64,000 bases of DNA from Alphaproteobacteria bacterium. GTDB taxonomy: Bacteria > Pseudomonadota > Alphaproteobacteria > Micavibrionales > Micavibrionaceae. The notes under the pieces are model-generated. The model was not told the origin of the DNA and searched no databases. It was given only the letters and a program-made list of their open reading frames with translations. This document shows positions 27,901-35,911 of the stretch, in pieces; within the stretch, counting starts at the first letter, position 1, and each line of letters starts with the position of its first letter. The DNA lies in assembly GCA_002690045.1 (NCBI GenBank), contig NZDE01000012.1:248001-312000 (forward strand). Reading direction: 5' to 3'. The position numbers and the translations under genes were made by a program.

Positions 27901-28118
27901 GTGGACTGACTGGCAAGCGTACCAAAAAAATCAGCCTGCATGGATGATGTTTCATGTTCATGGTGCGCAATGGCTGCGGCAATAGCTCCAAATACAACCA
28001 AGGGCGCCGCAGCAAGCGCGAATTTTTTGCGCAAGGACCATGCCTTTTTAATAGGCTCGGCTGGCTTATGCGCTTGGCGCCTCGGCATTTGGGGTGGTTT
28101 TCTTAGCTTTTTCGCCAT
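24960..28118 (-). CDS. Divergent bifunctional penicillin-binding protein (GT51 plus transpeptidase)
   Basis: A 1052-aa inner-membrane protein with a basic cytoplasmic N-terminus and a membrane helix at about residues 30-48. The transglycosylase part has LLYVENREQLDQD (usual EDRRFYEH), GGSTLAEQLEKLRHS (usual GGSTITQQLAKN) and YINAVPLSGYAGFGEVIG, a variant set shared by a distinct class of long PBP-like proteins. The transpeptidase part has the SxxK motif in LGSTAKFRTL, SxN in DSINLPFI and the KTG box in LGGKTGTGDN, so acylation chemistry is retained. It probably polymerises and cross-links peptidoglycan. About 250 residues between the motifs are unusual in length. AGGG precedes the ATG. Confidence 0.88.
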   Translation of the reverse strand: MAKKLRKPPQMPRRQAHKPAEPIKKAWSLRKKFALAAAPLVVFGAIAAAIAHHEHETSSMQADFFGTLASQSTHVVSADITQPDIAAPNGPYDNRLGYTAFPMLEQTLVAKNFALVSKATGQTATWQGPSFLPPVPLFPIYDEKNQAGLSIADSHDAPIHSAHYPRGVYADFDSIPELVVKSLLYVENREQLDQDILPSRNYAIEWDRKFYAVMQQVYEKLGIGGDGSGGSTLAEQLEKLRHSDGGHTNGMLDKATQVFTASARAYSKAPDNTLQTRRDAVTNYINAVPLSGYAGFGEVIGIQDGLAVWFNTDVANFNHIMSRDESALSEEEWAQKAQYYRQTLALIMAVQRPTGFLRQDRDALDKRIDIYLPLFVKEGLISEQLKSRALAQRLDWAQKINPTLLPEAPEKAVSLVRVNLMQTLGLQSMHDFDRMDISANTTIDYRATQLVNKALKDLGNPYSEKGQAVIGDKMAKLDTAGNIQYSFTLYERVGDANYLRIQTDNFGGEFNLNEDSMLELGSTAKFRTLVTYLESVLECYRHIESLAPEDYPKLTERQAEEDGITTFVLDYIAAHEEARDDSEAGVLDAAMNRVYSAKNYERFYTGGGVHRFHNYMPRDNGREVSVREAFEDSINLPFIRMMEDIVHYTIYNKMHIDPAVYDDAEDPKRAKYLDRYVLHDAVQHFNRIYNQYNGKTPDEVKALIFSKLREDMPPAHIAALDRYINPSRDLKGFTALLNDKSGTDHQYLLTEGAFESLHRRYAADQYDLNDRAYITDIHPIELWLASEFIENPKADYKTLRRGVVNMAPDIYKWLEKSDNEDRKNLYVYTMLEQDAFDVIHKNWAAKGFPFPRLIPSFATSIGVSGDPPAALSTLMGIVLNDGKRLPYTDFTEVHLGQDTPYERNFVYRPPAAEQVLDARIAAIVKDNLENIVQNGTARRAKNAVKLSNGDTWALGGKTGTGDNRIAYLDRYGNVETSEVRNRTATFVFNFGERYFGTMVAYAAGEDAENEEFTSSLPTQAFKEIMKDLTPLLEPPQEKAVQPTPLLLPAPSV

Positions 28119-28224
28119 AACATCCCTGCTTATGTTTCAACGACATATGCGTTAACATTATTATGTTTACTGTGTGATGGTTTATACAAAACACGCATTA
28201 GATACACAAGCTTTTTCATAAAAA

Positions 28225-28243
28225 TTCTGAAACATTTTCAGAA
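28225..28243. promoter_or_regulatory. Perfect inverted repeat upstream of a membrane-protein gene
   Basis: TTCTGAAA-CAT-TTTCAGAA, two perfect 8-bp arms with a 3-bp spacer, ending 13 bp before a consensus -35 TTGACA (28257-28262) and 68 bp before the gene at 28312. Looks like a dimeric repressor or activator operator. Confidence 0.45.
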
Positions 28244-28311
28244 CTTAGATATTTCCTTGACAAAACATAGGAAAATATTAAAAAATCTGACTTTGCTGAA
28301 TTAAGGATCAC

Positions 28312-29019
28312 ATGAAAAAAATAAACCAACAGGATCACGCCGCTTTTACAGGATATTTATCGCCTGTGTTAACGCTATGGCTACCGTTGTTTTTTGTGAT
28401 CATGCAATTCGTCATCGAAGTAATTTTGCCGCATGATATAGCCGCGCGCTCTTATGATGAAAACGGCTTTCTAGAAATCACACATACGTTAATCATATTC
28501 ATCGCCCTTATATTTGCGGGGCTAAGCATTGCCCCAACCTTTAAAATTGGTACAGCTTTTTTAAAGTTCTGGATAGCATGTGCCTTTCTGGGGTGTTTAT
28601 ACATCACAGGCGAAGAGATTAGTTGGGGGCAGCATATTTTCGGCTGGAGCGCAGGAGAGAATTGGGCACAAATCAACGATCAGCAGGAAACCAATTTACA
28701 CAACACGTCATCATGGTTAGACCAAAAGCCGCGTTTATTGGTCGAGATTGGCATTGTTGTTGGCGGATTAATTATTCCTGCGCTCATCAAATGGGCACCA
28801 GATAAGCTCCCTAAGCAGTTCTGGTTTATTTACCCCAATAAAAACTATGCCTTAACCGCGGCCATATTCTTAACCATAAAACTCACCGACCGCATTGGCA
28901 GTGAGTTTGGCGGTTCACCTTTTATCCGCGGATCAGAAGTATTAGAGCATTTTATGTTCTATTTTATTCTACTTTACGTTATCGACTTCCGTAAACGCGT
29001 TTTACGCGCGACCATTTAA
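28312..29019 (+). CDS. Polytopic membrane protein of unknown function (235 aa)
   Basis: Unrecognised family member. About six hydrophobic segments are visible, beginning around residue 17 (LTLWLPLFFVIMQFVIEVIL). A polar GEEISWGQHIFGWSAGENWA motif at about residues 102-122 is followed by NLHNTSSWLDQ; EISWGQ-type motifs recur in several bacterial membrane proteins of unknown role and their Glu and His residues suggest metal binding. The final helix contains EVLEHFMFYFILLYVIDF, again with a conserved-looking Glu-His pair. I see no signal peptide or enzyme signature. ATG follows AAGGA. A palindrome and a -35 element upstream suggest regulated expression. Confidence 0.7.
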   Translation: MKKINQQDHAAFTGYLSPVLTLWLPLFFVIMQFVIEVILPHDIAARSYDENGFLEITHTLIIFIALIFAGLSIAPTFKIGTAFLKFWIACAFLGCLYITGEEISWGQHIFGWSAGENWAQINDQQETNLHNTSSWLDQKPRLLVEIGIVVGGLIIPALIKWAPDKLPKQFWFIYPNKNYALTAAIFLTIKLTDRIGSEFGGSPFIRGSEVLEHFMFYFILLYVIDFRKRVLRATI

Positions 29020-29040
29020 ATTTCCATTTTACGAAACACC

Positions 29041-29069
29041 TTGACAGGGCACCCAAATATATTTATGGA
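29041..29069 (+). promoter_or_regulatory. Sigma-70-type promoter
   Basis: TTGACA (29041-29046), 17-bp spacer, TATGGA (29064-29069), 28 bp before the ATG at 29097. Both elements are close to consensus. Confidence 0.55.
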
Positions 29070-29096
29070 ATTAAGTATAGATTTAGGGAGCAGAAA

Positions 29097-29915
29097 ATGG
29101 CTAAAGACGTATACGAACAAGTAATTCCATCCAAAAATAAAGGCTCTTCCGCTTTACGCGCTGCGGCAGAAAGTGCCATTAGCGATGATGGCGTGGAACA
29201 GAAGTCTCAATCCCAGCGTGAGCAATACCTTGCCGATCGTCAAGCGACGAAGGAGAATTTTGTCGCTAATGTTCAAGCCGTGATTAACAGCCTTAAAGAT
29301 ATGCAAGGCGCGAATGGCAATAAATTTTATATCCGCAAGGAAGTGCAAAATTTTAAAGAGAAAGACGCTTTAAAAGATGACGGCACGTATAATACGCCCG
29401 AAATTCAACTTGCCATCGCTTGCAATACAAGCATGCCTTATGATTTTAAATATAATGAATGGCGCAGCCCTGATGATGTACTCTACAAGCATGCAACTTA
29501 TACATCATCAAGCAGTAAAACAACGCATGACATTAATATGGATATGAATGGTTTTTTCTTAACCCAAGCCACAGGGACAATATCAAAGCGCATCAAACCA
29601 GAAACATCTTATACGACCAAGGCCGCCATAGGCATTTTCATTCGCGGTAACGAAACACAGATTGTGCGCATGGATCAAAAGTCCAATAAACGATGGGGTT
29701 CAGATGCGTGGGATTTTAGTTTACGCCGCTGGGACGCAACGACGGGCTCAGTTGAAAGTGATAGCTTACAAAACGTCTTCAACGCATTCTCATCATGGGT
29801 GATGGATAATGCAGAGCTTTCCCGTGAAGATTTACTGACACTGGCTGACGCAATCGAAAAGCCACATAAACCATCGCTCTGGCAGCAAATCAAAAATAAA
29901 TGGACTTTAGGTTAA
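29097..29915 (+). CDS. Cytoplasmic protein of unknown function (272 aa)
   Basis: Unrecognised. Highly polar, with no signal peptide or membrane helix. The N-terminal 60 residues are charged and Gln/Glu-rich, probably helical. The middle contains MPYDFKYNEWRSPDDVLYKHATYTSSSSKTTHDINMDMNGFFL in shortened repeats of strands, then GIFIRGNETQIVRMDQKSNKRWGSDAWDFSLRRWD. It ends in a helix with DLLTLADAIEKPHK and a Trp-rich tail (SLWQQIKNKWTLG). GGGAGCAG before the ATG and a well-formed promoter 28 bp upstream show it is a genuine, separately transcribed gene. It converges on lptA. Confidence 0.65.
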   Translation: MAKDVYEQVIPSKNKGSSALRAAAESAISDDGVEQKSQSQREQYLADRQATKENFVANVQAVINSLKDMQGANGNKFYIRKEVQNFKEKDALKDDGTYNTPEIQLAIACNTSMPYDFKYNEWRSPDDVLYKHATYTSSSSKTTHDINMDMNGFFLTQATGTISKRIKPETSYTTKAAIGIFIRGNETQIVRMDQKSNKRWGSDAWDFSLRRWDATTGSVESDSLQNVFNAFSSWVMDNAELSREDLLTLADAIEKPHKPSLWQQIKNKWTLG

Positions 29916-29920
29916 AGCTT

Positions 29921-30751
29921 TTATTGCACAGCCTTTTTATCCGTACTATCTGGGTAAAACGTGCCGCGGACGCGTGTATCACCACCTGATGTTTCACCGC
30001 CGAAAATACGGCTAATATTGGTCAGCAAGTCAAGCTCGGCGCGCGTGCCTTTCAGGATATTCGGGCCGCGGGTGATGACGACATCACCCAGTATTTCCGC
30101 TTTATTTTCATCTTTGCGGTAAATACCTTTATTGCCGGTGATTTTTTCTTCCGCTGTGGTAATCACCACATTGCCTTCAGCTTCGGCGCGGGAAAGCTCA
30201 CGCGTGTCTTGCCCGTCTTTAAACCATGCGGTCATGTTCTGGCTTTCAAGCGTTTCTGCAGGGCGGACGATTTTAGCATTGCCAATGGCGACCAATTTAC
30301 TTTGCTGTGTGAAATATTCAAAGCGTTCATTAGCGGTGAGTACCTGCCCATCAGACGTCATTTTTAGCGCTTTGCCGGTCATCACGGCTTTGGCATCATC
30401 CAAATTATAAACCGCCTTATCACCAAAGGCGCGTCCGTTCGGGGCATCAATTTCAACCTGATCTTTGGCAATAATCTTCCAAATTTCCATGCCGCCCTTT
30501 TCAGGTTCGCGGTAATAGGCTTCTAAAACTTGCGCTTTAATGGTGGTGTTGCCCTGCGCCGCGACGGCTTTACCGCGGGCAATATACATGTTGTCATTAC
30601 GGTGCCATTCCAAAGTGCCATCGGCGCTAATTTCCAAAGGCTCTTTATTGTTTTTATTTTGCGCTGCCGTATTTGGTATATAGGCAAAACCCAAAGCGCC
30701 AAACGCCGCAGCAAGCAATAAAGTTTTTATATATTTTGAATTTCTCTTCAT
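29921..30751 (-). CDS. lptA: LptA-type lipopolysaccharide transport protein
   Basis: LptA forms the periplasmic bridge that carries lipopolysaccharide from LptC to the outer-membrane LptDE complex. About 276 aa: a signal peptide (MKRNSKYIKTLLLAAAFGALGFAYIPNTAAQ) and an OstA/beta-jellyroll domain with repeats such as GKAVAAQGNTTIKAQVLEAYY, GRAFGDKAVYNLDDAKAVMTG, GNAKIVRPAETLESQNMTAWF and GDVVITRGPNILKGTRAELDL. It is longer than the E. coli protein (185 aa) because it has more strands, which is usual in alphaproteobacteria. ATG 30751 (AGGGA eight bases upstream) is preferred over ATG 30760. It is downstream of lptC with a 15-bp gap; lptB is not in the window. Confidence 0.9.
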   Translation of the reverse strand: MKRNSKYIKTLLLAAAFGALGFAYIPNTAAQNKNNKEPLEISADGTLEWHRNDNMYIARGKAVAAQGNTTIKAQVLEAYYREPEKGGMEIWKIIAKDQVEIDAPNGRAFGDKAVYNLDDAKAVMTGKALKMTSDGQVLTANERFEYFTQQSKLVAIGNAKIVRPAETLESQNMTAWFKDGQDTRELSRAEAEGNVVITTAEEKITGNKGIYRKDENKAEILGDVVITRGPNILKGTRAELDLLTNISRIFGGETSGGDTRVRGTFYPDSTDKKAVQ

Positions 30752-30766
30752 CGGAATCATCCCTGT

Positions 30767-31522
30767 TTATTCCAATATGTTGTCCATGTTATATAGCGTC
30801 AAAACCGCCGGTCCGTTAAAAATAAGGATATTATCTGCGCCATTAGCAGTCATGCCTTTGGCTTGCAAAGTGCCGATTGGCCCCTGCCCTGCCACATCAA
30901 CATTACTCACGGCAATATTCTGATTTAGGTCTATATCAAGTTGTTCCATCAACAAACTATATCCTGCGTCATGATAAAGCTTCACTTTACCTTCTAATTC
31001 AAGGGTCTGCGCCAATTGGTTATAAACGCCAGAAACGCTTTCTAAAGCGATCCAAGCACCATCGCTCATCGTGGAATCGGCGACCGGTTTTTCCAAATAA
31101 ATGACATCTGAATTATCCATAGTTTGGAAAGCGCGTACCGCCGTAATGGTGTATGGGCGCCCTTCTTTATCATAAGTGTCAAAGCGTGGGTCTAATAATT
31201 CATTTTTTCCAATGGATGCTTGTTTGACGATTTCTTCTTTAGGCGGCGGCGCTTTAATCAGGTCTTTATTATCCCCTGAGAATACAAATAAGACGCTAAC
31301 TAGCCCCAATGCAGCAAGGGGCAGAACCACGCGCATGGAACGGACGAATTTTGTATAGAATTTATTACGGCGCTGCCCCACCCGCACCGCACCGCGGCGG
31401 CGCTGATAATGATGCGCAAAAGCGGCAGGCGTTTCAGTCTCCTCATCCGTTTGTTTGCGCTCTTCCTGCGGCTTATTTAGTGCGGCGAATAAATCGTCCT
31501 GATCGTCTTCTTGCATGGTCAT
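30767..31522 (-). CDS. lptC: LptC-type lipopolysaccharide export protein
   Basis: LptC is the single-pass inner-membrane protein that hands lipopolysaccharide from LptBFG to LptA. A roughly 250-aa form with a cytoplasmic tail rich in acidic then basic residues (about 1-65), a membrane helix (SMRVVLPLAALGLVSVLFVFS) and a periplasmic domain with DPRFDTYDKEGRPYTITAVRAFQTMD, SVSGVYNQLAQTLELEGKVKLYHDAGYSL and IAVSNVDVAGQGPIGTLQAKGM, the LptC_YrbK pattern. The order kdsD-lptC-lptA with short gaps matches Proteobacterial LPS operons. Confidence 0.88.
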   Translation of the reverse strand: MTMQEDDQDDLFAALNKPQEERKQTDEETETPAAFAHHYQRRRGAVRVGQRRNKFYTKFVRSMRVVLPLAALGLVSVLFVFSGDNKDLIKAPPPKEEIVKQASIGKNELLDPRFDTYDKEGRPYTITAVRAFQTMDNSDVIYLEKPVADSTMSDGAWIALESVSGVYNQLAQTLELEGKVKLYHDAGYSLLMEQLDIDLNQNIAVSNVDVAGQGPIGTLQAKGMTANGADNILIFNGPAVLTLYNMDNILE

Positions 31523-31529
31523 ATAAAAC

Positions 31530-32543
31530 TTAAGCTAGCCCCGCCTGCAAACATTCCTGAAGACGAATTAAGCCAATCAGATTATCACTATCATCCATAA
31601 CAACAAGTGATGTAATCACGCTATTTTGTTTATTCAGCATAATATCCATCGCTTCAGCCGCAAGCGCCGATGCGCGGATGGATTTAGGCATGGCCGATAT
31701 TAAGCTGCCTAATTCACGGGTTAGCAGATCAGGGGCCATATGGCGCTTTAAATCACCATCTGTAAGGATGCCGAGCAATTTACCGTTTCCATCTATACAT
31801 AGGACAGAGCCCAAGTTTTTCTCCGTCATCGTGATAATAGCTTGATCCATTTTCACATCTGGTGGAAGGATTGGTAAATCATCGCCCTTAAACATTAAAT
31901 CTTCAACGCGCAGCAATTGTTTGCCCAGTTTACCACCTGGGTGGAAGACCTTAAATTGCTCTTTCGTCAGCCCACTACGCTTTAACAAAGCTACAGCAAG
32001 CGCATCGCCTAACGCGATCATCATTGTGGTCGATGTTGTTGGCGCCATGTTGTTTGGGCAGGCTTCTTGGACTTTAGGATAAACCAGTTTGACATCTGCG
32101 TGCTGCGCCAATGTACTATCCGCATTAGATGTCATCGCGATAAGCGTAATACCAAAACGGCGCGTATAGTGAATAAGGTCGGACAATTCAGGGTTTTCAC
32201 CTGAATTTGAAAGCATCAACACAACGTCATTTTCTGTCACCATGCCCAAGTCGCCATGCGATGCTTCCCCAGGGTGAACATAGTAAGATGGTGTACCAGT
32301 CGAAGCCATGGTTGCGGCCATTTTACGACCGACATGGCCGCTTTTGCCAATACCGCCAATAATTAAACGCCCTGTGCGGCGGCTGCGCATATCGTCAATC
32401 GCATCCACCGCAGCAATGAATTGATCATCAAGCGCGGCCGCCATGGCTTCTAATCCAGCGATTTCTTCACGCAGAACTTGAAGGCCATTTTGGTAATCAA
32501 TATTGTCTTGAATATTCTCTGTCATTTTTTCAACCGCTTGCAT
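31530..32543 (-). CDS. kdsD: D-arabinose-5-phosphate isomerase (KdsD/KpsF family)
   Basis: KdsD converts D-ribulose-5-phosphate to D-arabinose-5-phosphate, the precursor of Kdo in lipopolysaccharide. About 337 aa: a SIS sugar-isomerase domain (RRTGRLIIGGIGKSGHVGRKMAATMASTGTPS, NDVVLMLSNSGENPEL, NMAPTTSTTMMIALGDALAVAL) and two C-terminal CBS domains (VLCIDGNGKLLGILTDGDLKRHM and SLVVMDDSDNLIGLIRLQE). The upstream neighbours rsmD and rluB are codirectional. The start at 32543 is set by AAGG nine bases before it; an ATG at 32552 would be too close to that site. Confidence 0.93.
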   Translation of the reverse strand: MQAVEKMTENIQDNIDYQNGLQVLREEIAGLEAMAAALDDQFIAAVDAIDDMRSRRTGRLIIGGIGKSGHVGRKMAATMASTGTPSYYVHPGEASHGDLGMVTENDVVLMLSNSGENPELSDLIHYTRRFGITLIAMTSNADSTLAQHADVKLVYPKVQEACPNNMAPTTSTTMMIALGDALAVALLKRSGLTKEQFKVFHPGGKLGKQLLRVEDLMFKGDDLPILPPDVKMDQAIITMTEKNLGSVLCIDGNGKLLGILTDGDLKRHMAPDLLTRELGSLISAMPKSIRASALAAEAMDIMLNKQNSVITSLVVMDDSDNLIGLIRLQECLQAGLA

Positions 32544-32600
32544 GGGCAACATCCTTTTTCTTGCATTATTTATACGCAATTAAACCTCGTAAGGCAAACC

Positions 32601-33164
32601 CTATGCGTTATAGATATACAGTGCAAGTTCCGTATCCCCATAAGCCTTCTCACGTAAAGACTCAGTTTGTGGCCATGCCGATATATTTGGCAAACCGCCT
32701 TTTTCTGTTTCGACCACCAGTAAAGCACCATCGGCAAGCCATACACCGTCAATTAAGTTAGCAATACATGGCGCTACTAAATCTTTATGATAAGGCGGGT
32801 CAAGGAAAACAACATTTAGTGGCACTTCTGCGCCACCGCGCGGCGGTATTTTCAGCGCACTACCAAGCACTGCACTATAGCTTGATGAGGGAATGGATAA
32901 TGCATTTAGATTATCTTTGGTAAGCGCCAAAGAGCGGCGATCTTGATCAAAGAAACGCGCGAAACTTGCGCCGCGTGAGAGCGCCTCTATCCCGAGCGCC
33001 CCTGTCCCGCAAAACATATCCGCCACGTGGCAACCTTCTAAATCCATACGCGATTCTAGCATATTAAAAACCGCCAAGCGTAAACGGTCAGATGTCGGGC
33101 GGATATCTTTTCCGCTTGGAGCATTTAACTTACGTCCGCCATATGTGCCGCCTGTTATACGCAT
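32601..33164 (-). CDS. rsmD: 16S rRNA (guanine-966-N2)-methyltransferase
   Basis: RsmD methylates G966 of 16S rRNA in the small subunit. The 187-aa protein starts MRITGGTYGGRKLNAPSGKDIRPTSDRLRLAVFNML, has the SAM-binding CHVADMFCGTGALGIEALSRGA motif, FFDQDRRSLALTKDNL, and the catalytic VVFLDPPYHKD (DPPY). All family signatures are intact. Its ATG lies three bases after the stop of the pseudouridine synthase gene with GGAAAAAT as the ribosome site, so the two are translationally linked. Confidence 0.96.
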   Translation of the reverse strand: MRITGGTYGGRKLNAPSGKDIRPTSDRLRLAVFNMLESRMDLEGCHVADMFCGTGALGIEALSRGASFARFFDQDRRSLALTKDNLNALSIPSSSYSAVLGSALKIPPRGGAEVPLNVVFLDPPYHKDLVAPCIANLIDGVWLADGALLVVETEKGGLPNISAWPQTESLREKAYGDTELALYIYNA

Positions 33165-33167
33165 GAA

Positions 33168-33911
33168 TTAGATTTTTCCTGCAAATTCTTTGGGCAGCAT
33201 TTCGCGTAATGAACGCCCTTTAATTTCACGAACTTCGCCGCGCTCTAACTGTCCTAATTGAAACGGGCCATAAGCTACGCGGATAAGGCGGTTCACCTTC
33301 AGATCAATGGCTTCCATGGCGTTACGAACCTCACGGTTTTTACCTTCAGTCAACTTGACTATCAGCCATGTGTTTGCGCCGCTTGCACGGTCAAGCTCAG
33401 CATGAATCGCACCGTATTTTATGCCGTTCACCTTAATGCCGCGAGCGAGCTTTTGCAGCTTGTCATCCGTCACCTGCCCATGAACACGAGCACGGTATTG
33501 ACGCACCCAACCTTTTGATGGCAATTCAAGCGCACGGGATAATTCACCGCTTGTCGTCAGCAATAGTAAACCTTCCGTGTTCATATCCAAACGACCAACG
33601 GTAACGACGCGCGGCATGTCTGTTGGCAGTTTATCAAACACAGTCGGGCGGTTCTTTTCATCACGGTTGGTCGTCACTAAACCTGCGGGCTTGTGATAGA
33701 CAAACATCCGAATTTTATTTTCGCCTTTAATCTTTTTGCCATCAACTTCAACAATGTCTTTGGCTTGTACCTTATAGCCAAGTTCGGTTAAGACCTGCCC
33801 GTTGACTTTGACGCGGCCTTCACCGATCAACCGCTCTGCGTCACGGCGTGAACATATACCCGCCGCGGCGATGTATTTGTTGATGCGTTCTTCTTTGCTT
33901 TTTTCTGCCAT
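33168..33911 (-). CDS. rluB: RluB-family 23S rRNA pseudouridine synthase
   Basis: A 247-aa RsuA/RluB-type enzyme that isomerises a uridine in rRNA. An N-terminal S4 RNA-binding domain (ERINKYIAAAGICSRRDAERLIGEGRVKVNGQVL) precedes the catalytic domain with VYHKPAGLVTTNRDEKNRPTVFDKLP and the catalytic Asp in VTVGRLDMNTEGLLLLT, then KLTEGKNREVRNAMEAIDLKVNRLIRVAYG. RluB (U2605 of 23S rRNA) is the best family guess; the close relatives RluE/RsuA cannot be fully excluded by eye. It is divergent from tadA across 19 bp and continues into rsmD. Confidence 0.88.
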   Translation of the reverse strand: MAEKSKEERINKYIAAAGICSRRDAERLIGEGRVKVNGQVLTELGYKVQAKDIVEVDGKKIKGENKIRMFVYHKPAGLVTTNRDEKNRPTVFDKLPTDMPRVVTVGRLDMNTEGLLLLTTSGELSRALELPSKGWVRQYRARVHGQVTDDKLQKLARGIKVNGIKYGAIHAELDRASGANTWLIVKLTEGKNREVRNAMEAIDLKVNRLIRVAYGPFQLGQLERGEVREIKGRSLREMLPKEFAGKI

Positions 33912-33930
33912 TTTCGTTACAACCTATTTT

Positions 33931-34395
33931 ATGGACGAAAAAGATGTAACATATATGCGTGCCGCATTGGAAGAGGCAAATAAAGCCCGCGAAAAAGATG
34001 AGGTGCCCATCGGCGCGGTTTTGGTGGAGCGCGAAAGCGGAGAAATTGTTGCCCGCGCCCATAATTTAACGCGCCATTTATGCGACCCAACGGCACATGC
34101 CGAAATTGCGCTTATACGTAAACACGCAAAAACAGTTGGGGCACAGCGCATTCCCGGCCATGATTTATATGTCACATTAGAACCCTGCCCAATGTGCGCA
34201 GCCGCCATATCATACGCACGGATTGACCGTGTTATATTTGGCGCGCTTGACCAAAAAAGTGGTGGTCTATCATACGTGGATGGACCCAACTTATATAGCA
34301 AAGCGGCCATACATCACAAACCTGAAGTCACATCCGGGATTCTTGCCGATGAGTGCGGGGCAATTGTTACAAATTTTTTTAGATCAAAGCGTTGA
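33931..34395 (+). CDS. tadA: tRNA-specific adenosine-34 deaminase
   Basis: TadA converts A34 to inosine in tRNA-Arg(ACG). The 154-aa product starts MDEKDVTYMRAALEEANKAREKDEVPIGAVLV and has the zinc and catalytic motifs HAEIALIRKHAK and LEPCPMCAAAISYARI, plus GALDQKSGGLSYVDGPNLYS typical of this family. Longer in-frame starts would run back through the divergent pseudouridine synthase gene, so ATG 33931 is used. It is essential in most bacteria. Confidence 0.95.
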   Translation: MDEKDVTYMRAALEEANKAREKDEVPIGAVLVERESGEIVARAHNLTRHLCDPTAHAEIALIRKHAKTVGAQRIPGHDLYVTLEPCPMCAAAISYARIDRVIFGALDQKSGGLSYVDGPNLYSKAAIHHKPEVTSGILADECGAIVTNFFRSKR

Positions 34396-34427
34396 ACAAA
34401 AGTTAGGAATTTAATAAGTATTATAAT

Positions 34428-34448
34428 GTTAGTATATCCCATACTAAC
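34428..34448. promoter_or_regulatory. Perfect inverted repeat before the PilJ-domain kinase gene
   Basis: GTTAGTAT-ATCCC-ATACTAAC: two perfect 8-bp arms with a 5-bp spacer, ending 26 bp before the ATG at 34475. No T-run follows on the plus strand, so an operator is more likely than a terminator for tadA, but either is possible. Confidence 0.35.
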
Positions 34449-34474
34449 GTGTAATCTCTTATTCGGATATATTA

Positions 34475-35869
34475 ATGCTCAACGCACGCGTCCTTCTTTA
34501 TCGCTATATTTTAGCGCTTAGCTTAATTGCGCTTTTTGTGACGACGGCTTATAGCGTTTCTAAATTTGCGCGCATGAAAGGTGCAGAAAATGCTAAAATC
34601 ATAAATATTTCAGGCCGCCAGCGTATGCTTTCACAACGTATTACTTATTATGCATATCTTTACAGCCTAGCTGCTGATGCCAATAATGTAAAAAAAGGTG
34701 TTTATGCAGAGCGCCTTACAGAATCTCTTGGGTTGTTTGAGAAATCACATTTTGCATTAATTAATGGTGATGACGCGCTCGGACTTTCACGTCTTGCTGG
34801 TATAATCGCCCGCGATGTATATTTTACAGCGCCACACAACGTCAACCAAAATACTTTAAACTTCATCCGCGCCGCGTATCAAGTTATAGAAGGTACAGCA
34901 TCAGAATATCGTAGCGAGCAACTTGATATAATGATGGCGCTTGCTGATAGAGACCTTCTTATTGGGCTAGACACGGTCGTACAAACTATAGAAAACTTTG
35001 ATGGTCGCCAACGTAGTCAGCTTGAAAAAACAGAAACAGTCTTTTATGCGCTTGCTATACTCCTATTGTTATTAGAGGCGCGTTTTATCTTCTGGCCTAG
35101 CTACCGTTCCATCCACGATGCCTTGAAAGAGAAACGTATTTTAGAAAAAACACAGCGTGCCTTAGAAGCGGCCAATTATGAGTTAGAAGAATTTGCATAT
35201 CGAACCTCACATGACCTAAAAAGCCCCCTAATATCAGCGACAAGCTTACTGGATCTAGTTGATCAGTACATTCAAAACAACCGCGTTGAAGAAGCGCGAA
35301 CCATAGTAGGAAAATCAAAGACTGAGCTTAAACGCCTCGGCCTATTGGTTGAAGATATTCTCACCCTCATCCGCACTCAGTTTAAAGCGCAGGATTCTAA
35401 AGACATTAAAATGGCAGAGCTGGTTGATGATATATTGAACAAGTCTGCTTACTTAAATCCTGAAAACAACATTCAGATTATTACGAAGTTTACACATGAG
35501 AATGAGCTATATACACGCTATGATCGCCTATATATCATTCTTGAAAATCTTATATCTAACGCGCTTAAATATGCCGACCGGACAAAAGATAACGCATTTG
35601 TTCAGGTAAACACTCATGACGATGATCGCGCTTTAACTATAGAGGTCATTGATAACGGCCTGGGCATTCCTGACGGTCAAGAAGACAAATTATTCTTAAT
35701 GTTTCAACGCTTGCATTCAAGCGCTGAATTTAATGGTGCTGGCTTAGGCCTATACATGGCAAAAAAATGCGCAGAGCTAATTAACGCAGATTTAGAATAT
35801 GAATCCGTAGACAAACACACAATTTTTCGTTTGATTATAAGGCACCCACGCCCAGCCTATAAATTATGA
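34475..35869 (+). CDS. Sensor histidine kinase with PilJ-type N-terminal domain
   Basis: A 464-aa inner-membrane kinase. A first membrane helix (about 8-28) is followed by a periplasmic four-helix domain with the PilJ/NIT-like signature NISGRQRMLSQRITYYAY, a second membrane helix (about 188-208, YALAILLLLLEARFIFW), a coiled linker and then HisKA with the phospho-acceptor His in YRTSHDLKSPL, and HATPase with NALKYAD, DNGLGIPD and GAGLGLYMAKKCAEL. The kinase core is complete. PilJ-type domains are found in nitrate/nitrite and chemotaxis sensors; the ligand here is unknown. No response regulator is adjacent. The palindrome at 34428 lies in its upstream region. Confidence 0.88.
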   Translation: MLNARVLLYRYILALSLIALFVTTAYSVSKFARMKGAENAKIINISGRQRMLSQRITYYAYLYSLAADANNVKKGVYAERLTESLGLFEKSHFALINGDDALGLSRLAGIIARDVYFTAPHNVNQNTLNFIRAAYQVIEGTASEYRSEQLDIMMALADRDLLIGLDTVVQTIENFDGRQRSQLEKTETVFYALAILLLLLEARFIFWPSYRSIHDALKEKRILEKTQRALEAANYELEEFAYRTSHDLKSPLISATSLLDLVDQYIQNNRVEEARTIVGKSKTELKRLGLLVEDILTLIRTQFKAQDSKDIKMAELVDDILNKSAYLNPENNIQIITKFTHENELYTRYDRLYIILENLISNALKYADRTKDNAFVQVNTHDDDRALTIEVIDNGLGIPDGQEDKLFLMFQRLHSSAEFNGAGLGLYMAKKCAELINADLEYESVDKHTIFRLIIRHPRPAYKL

Positions 35870-35911
35870 AAATATCTTGCTTAATACACAACAAAGCATT
35901 ATTATCTCCCG

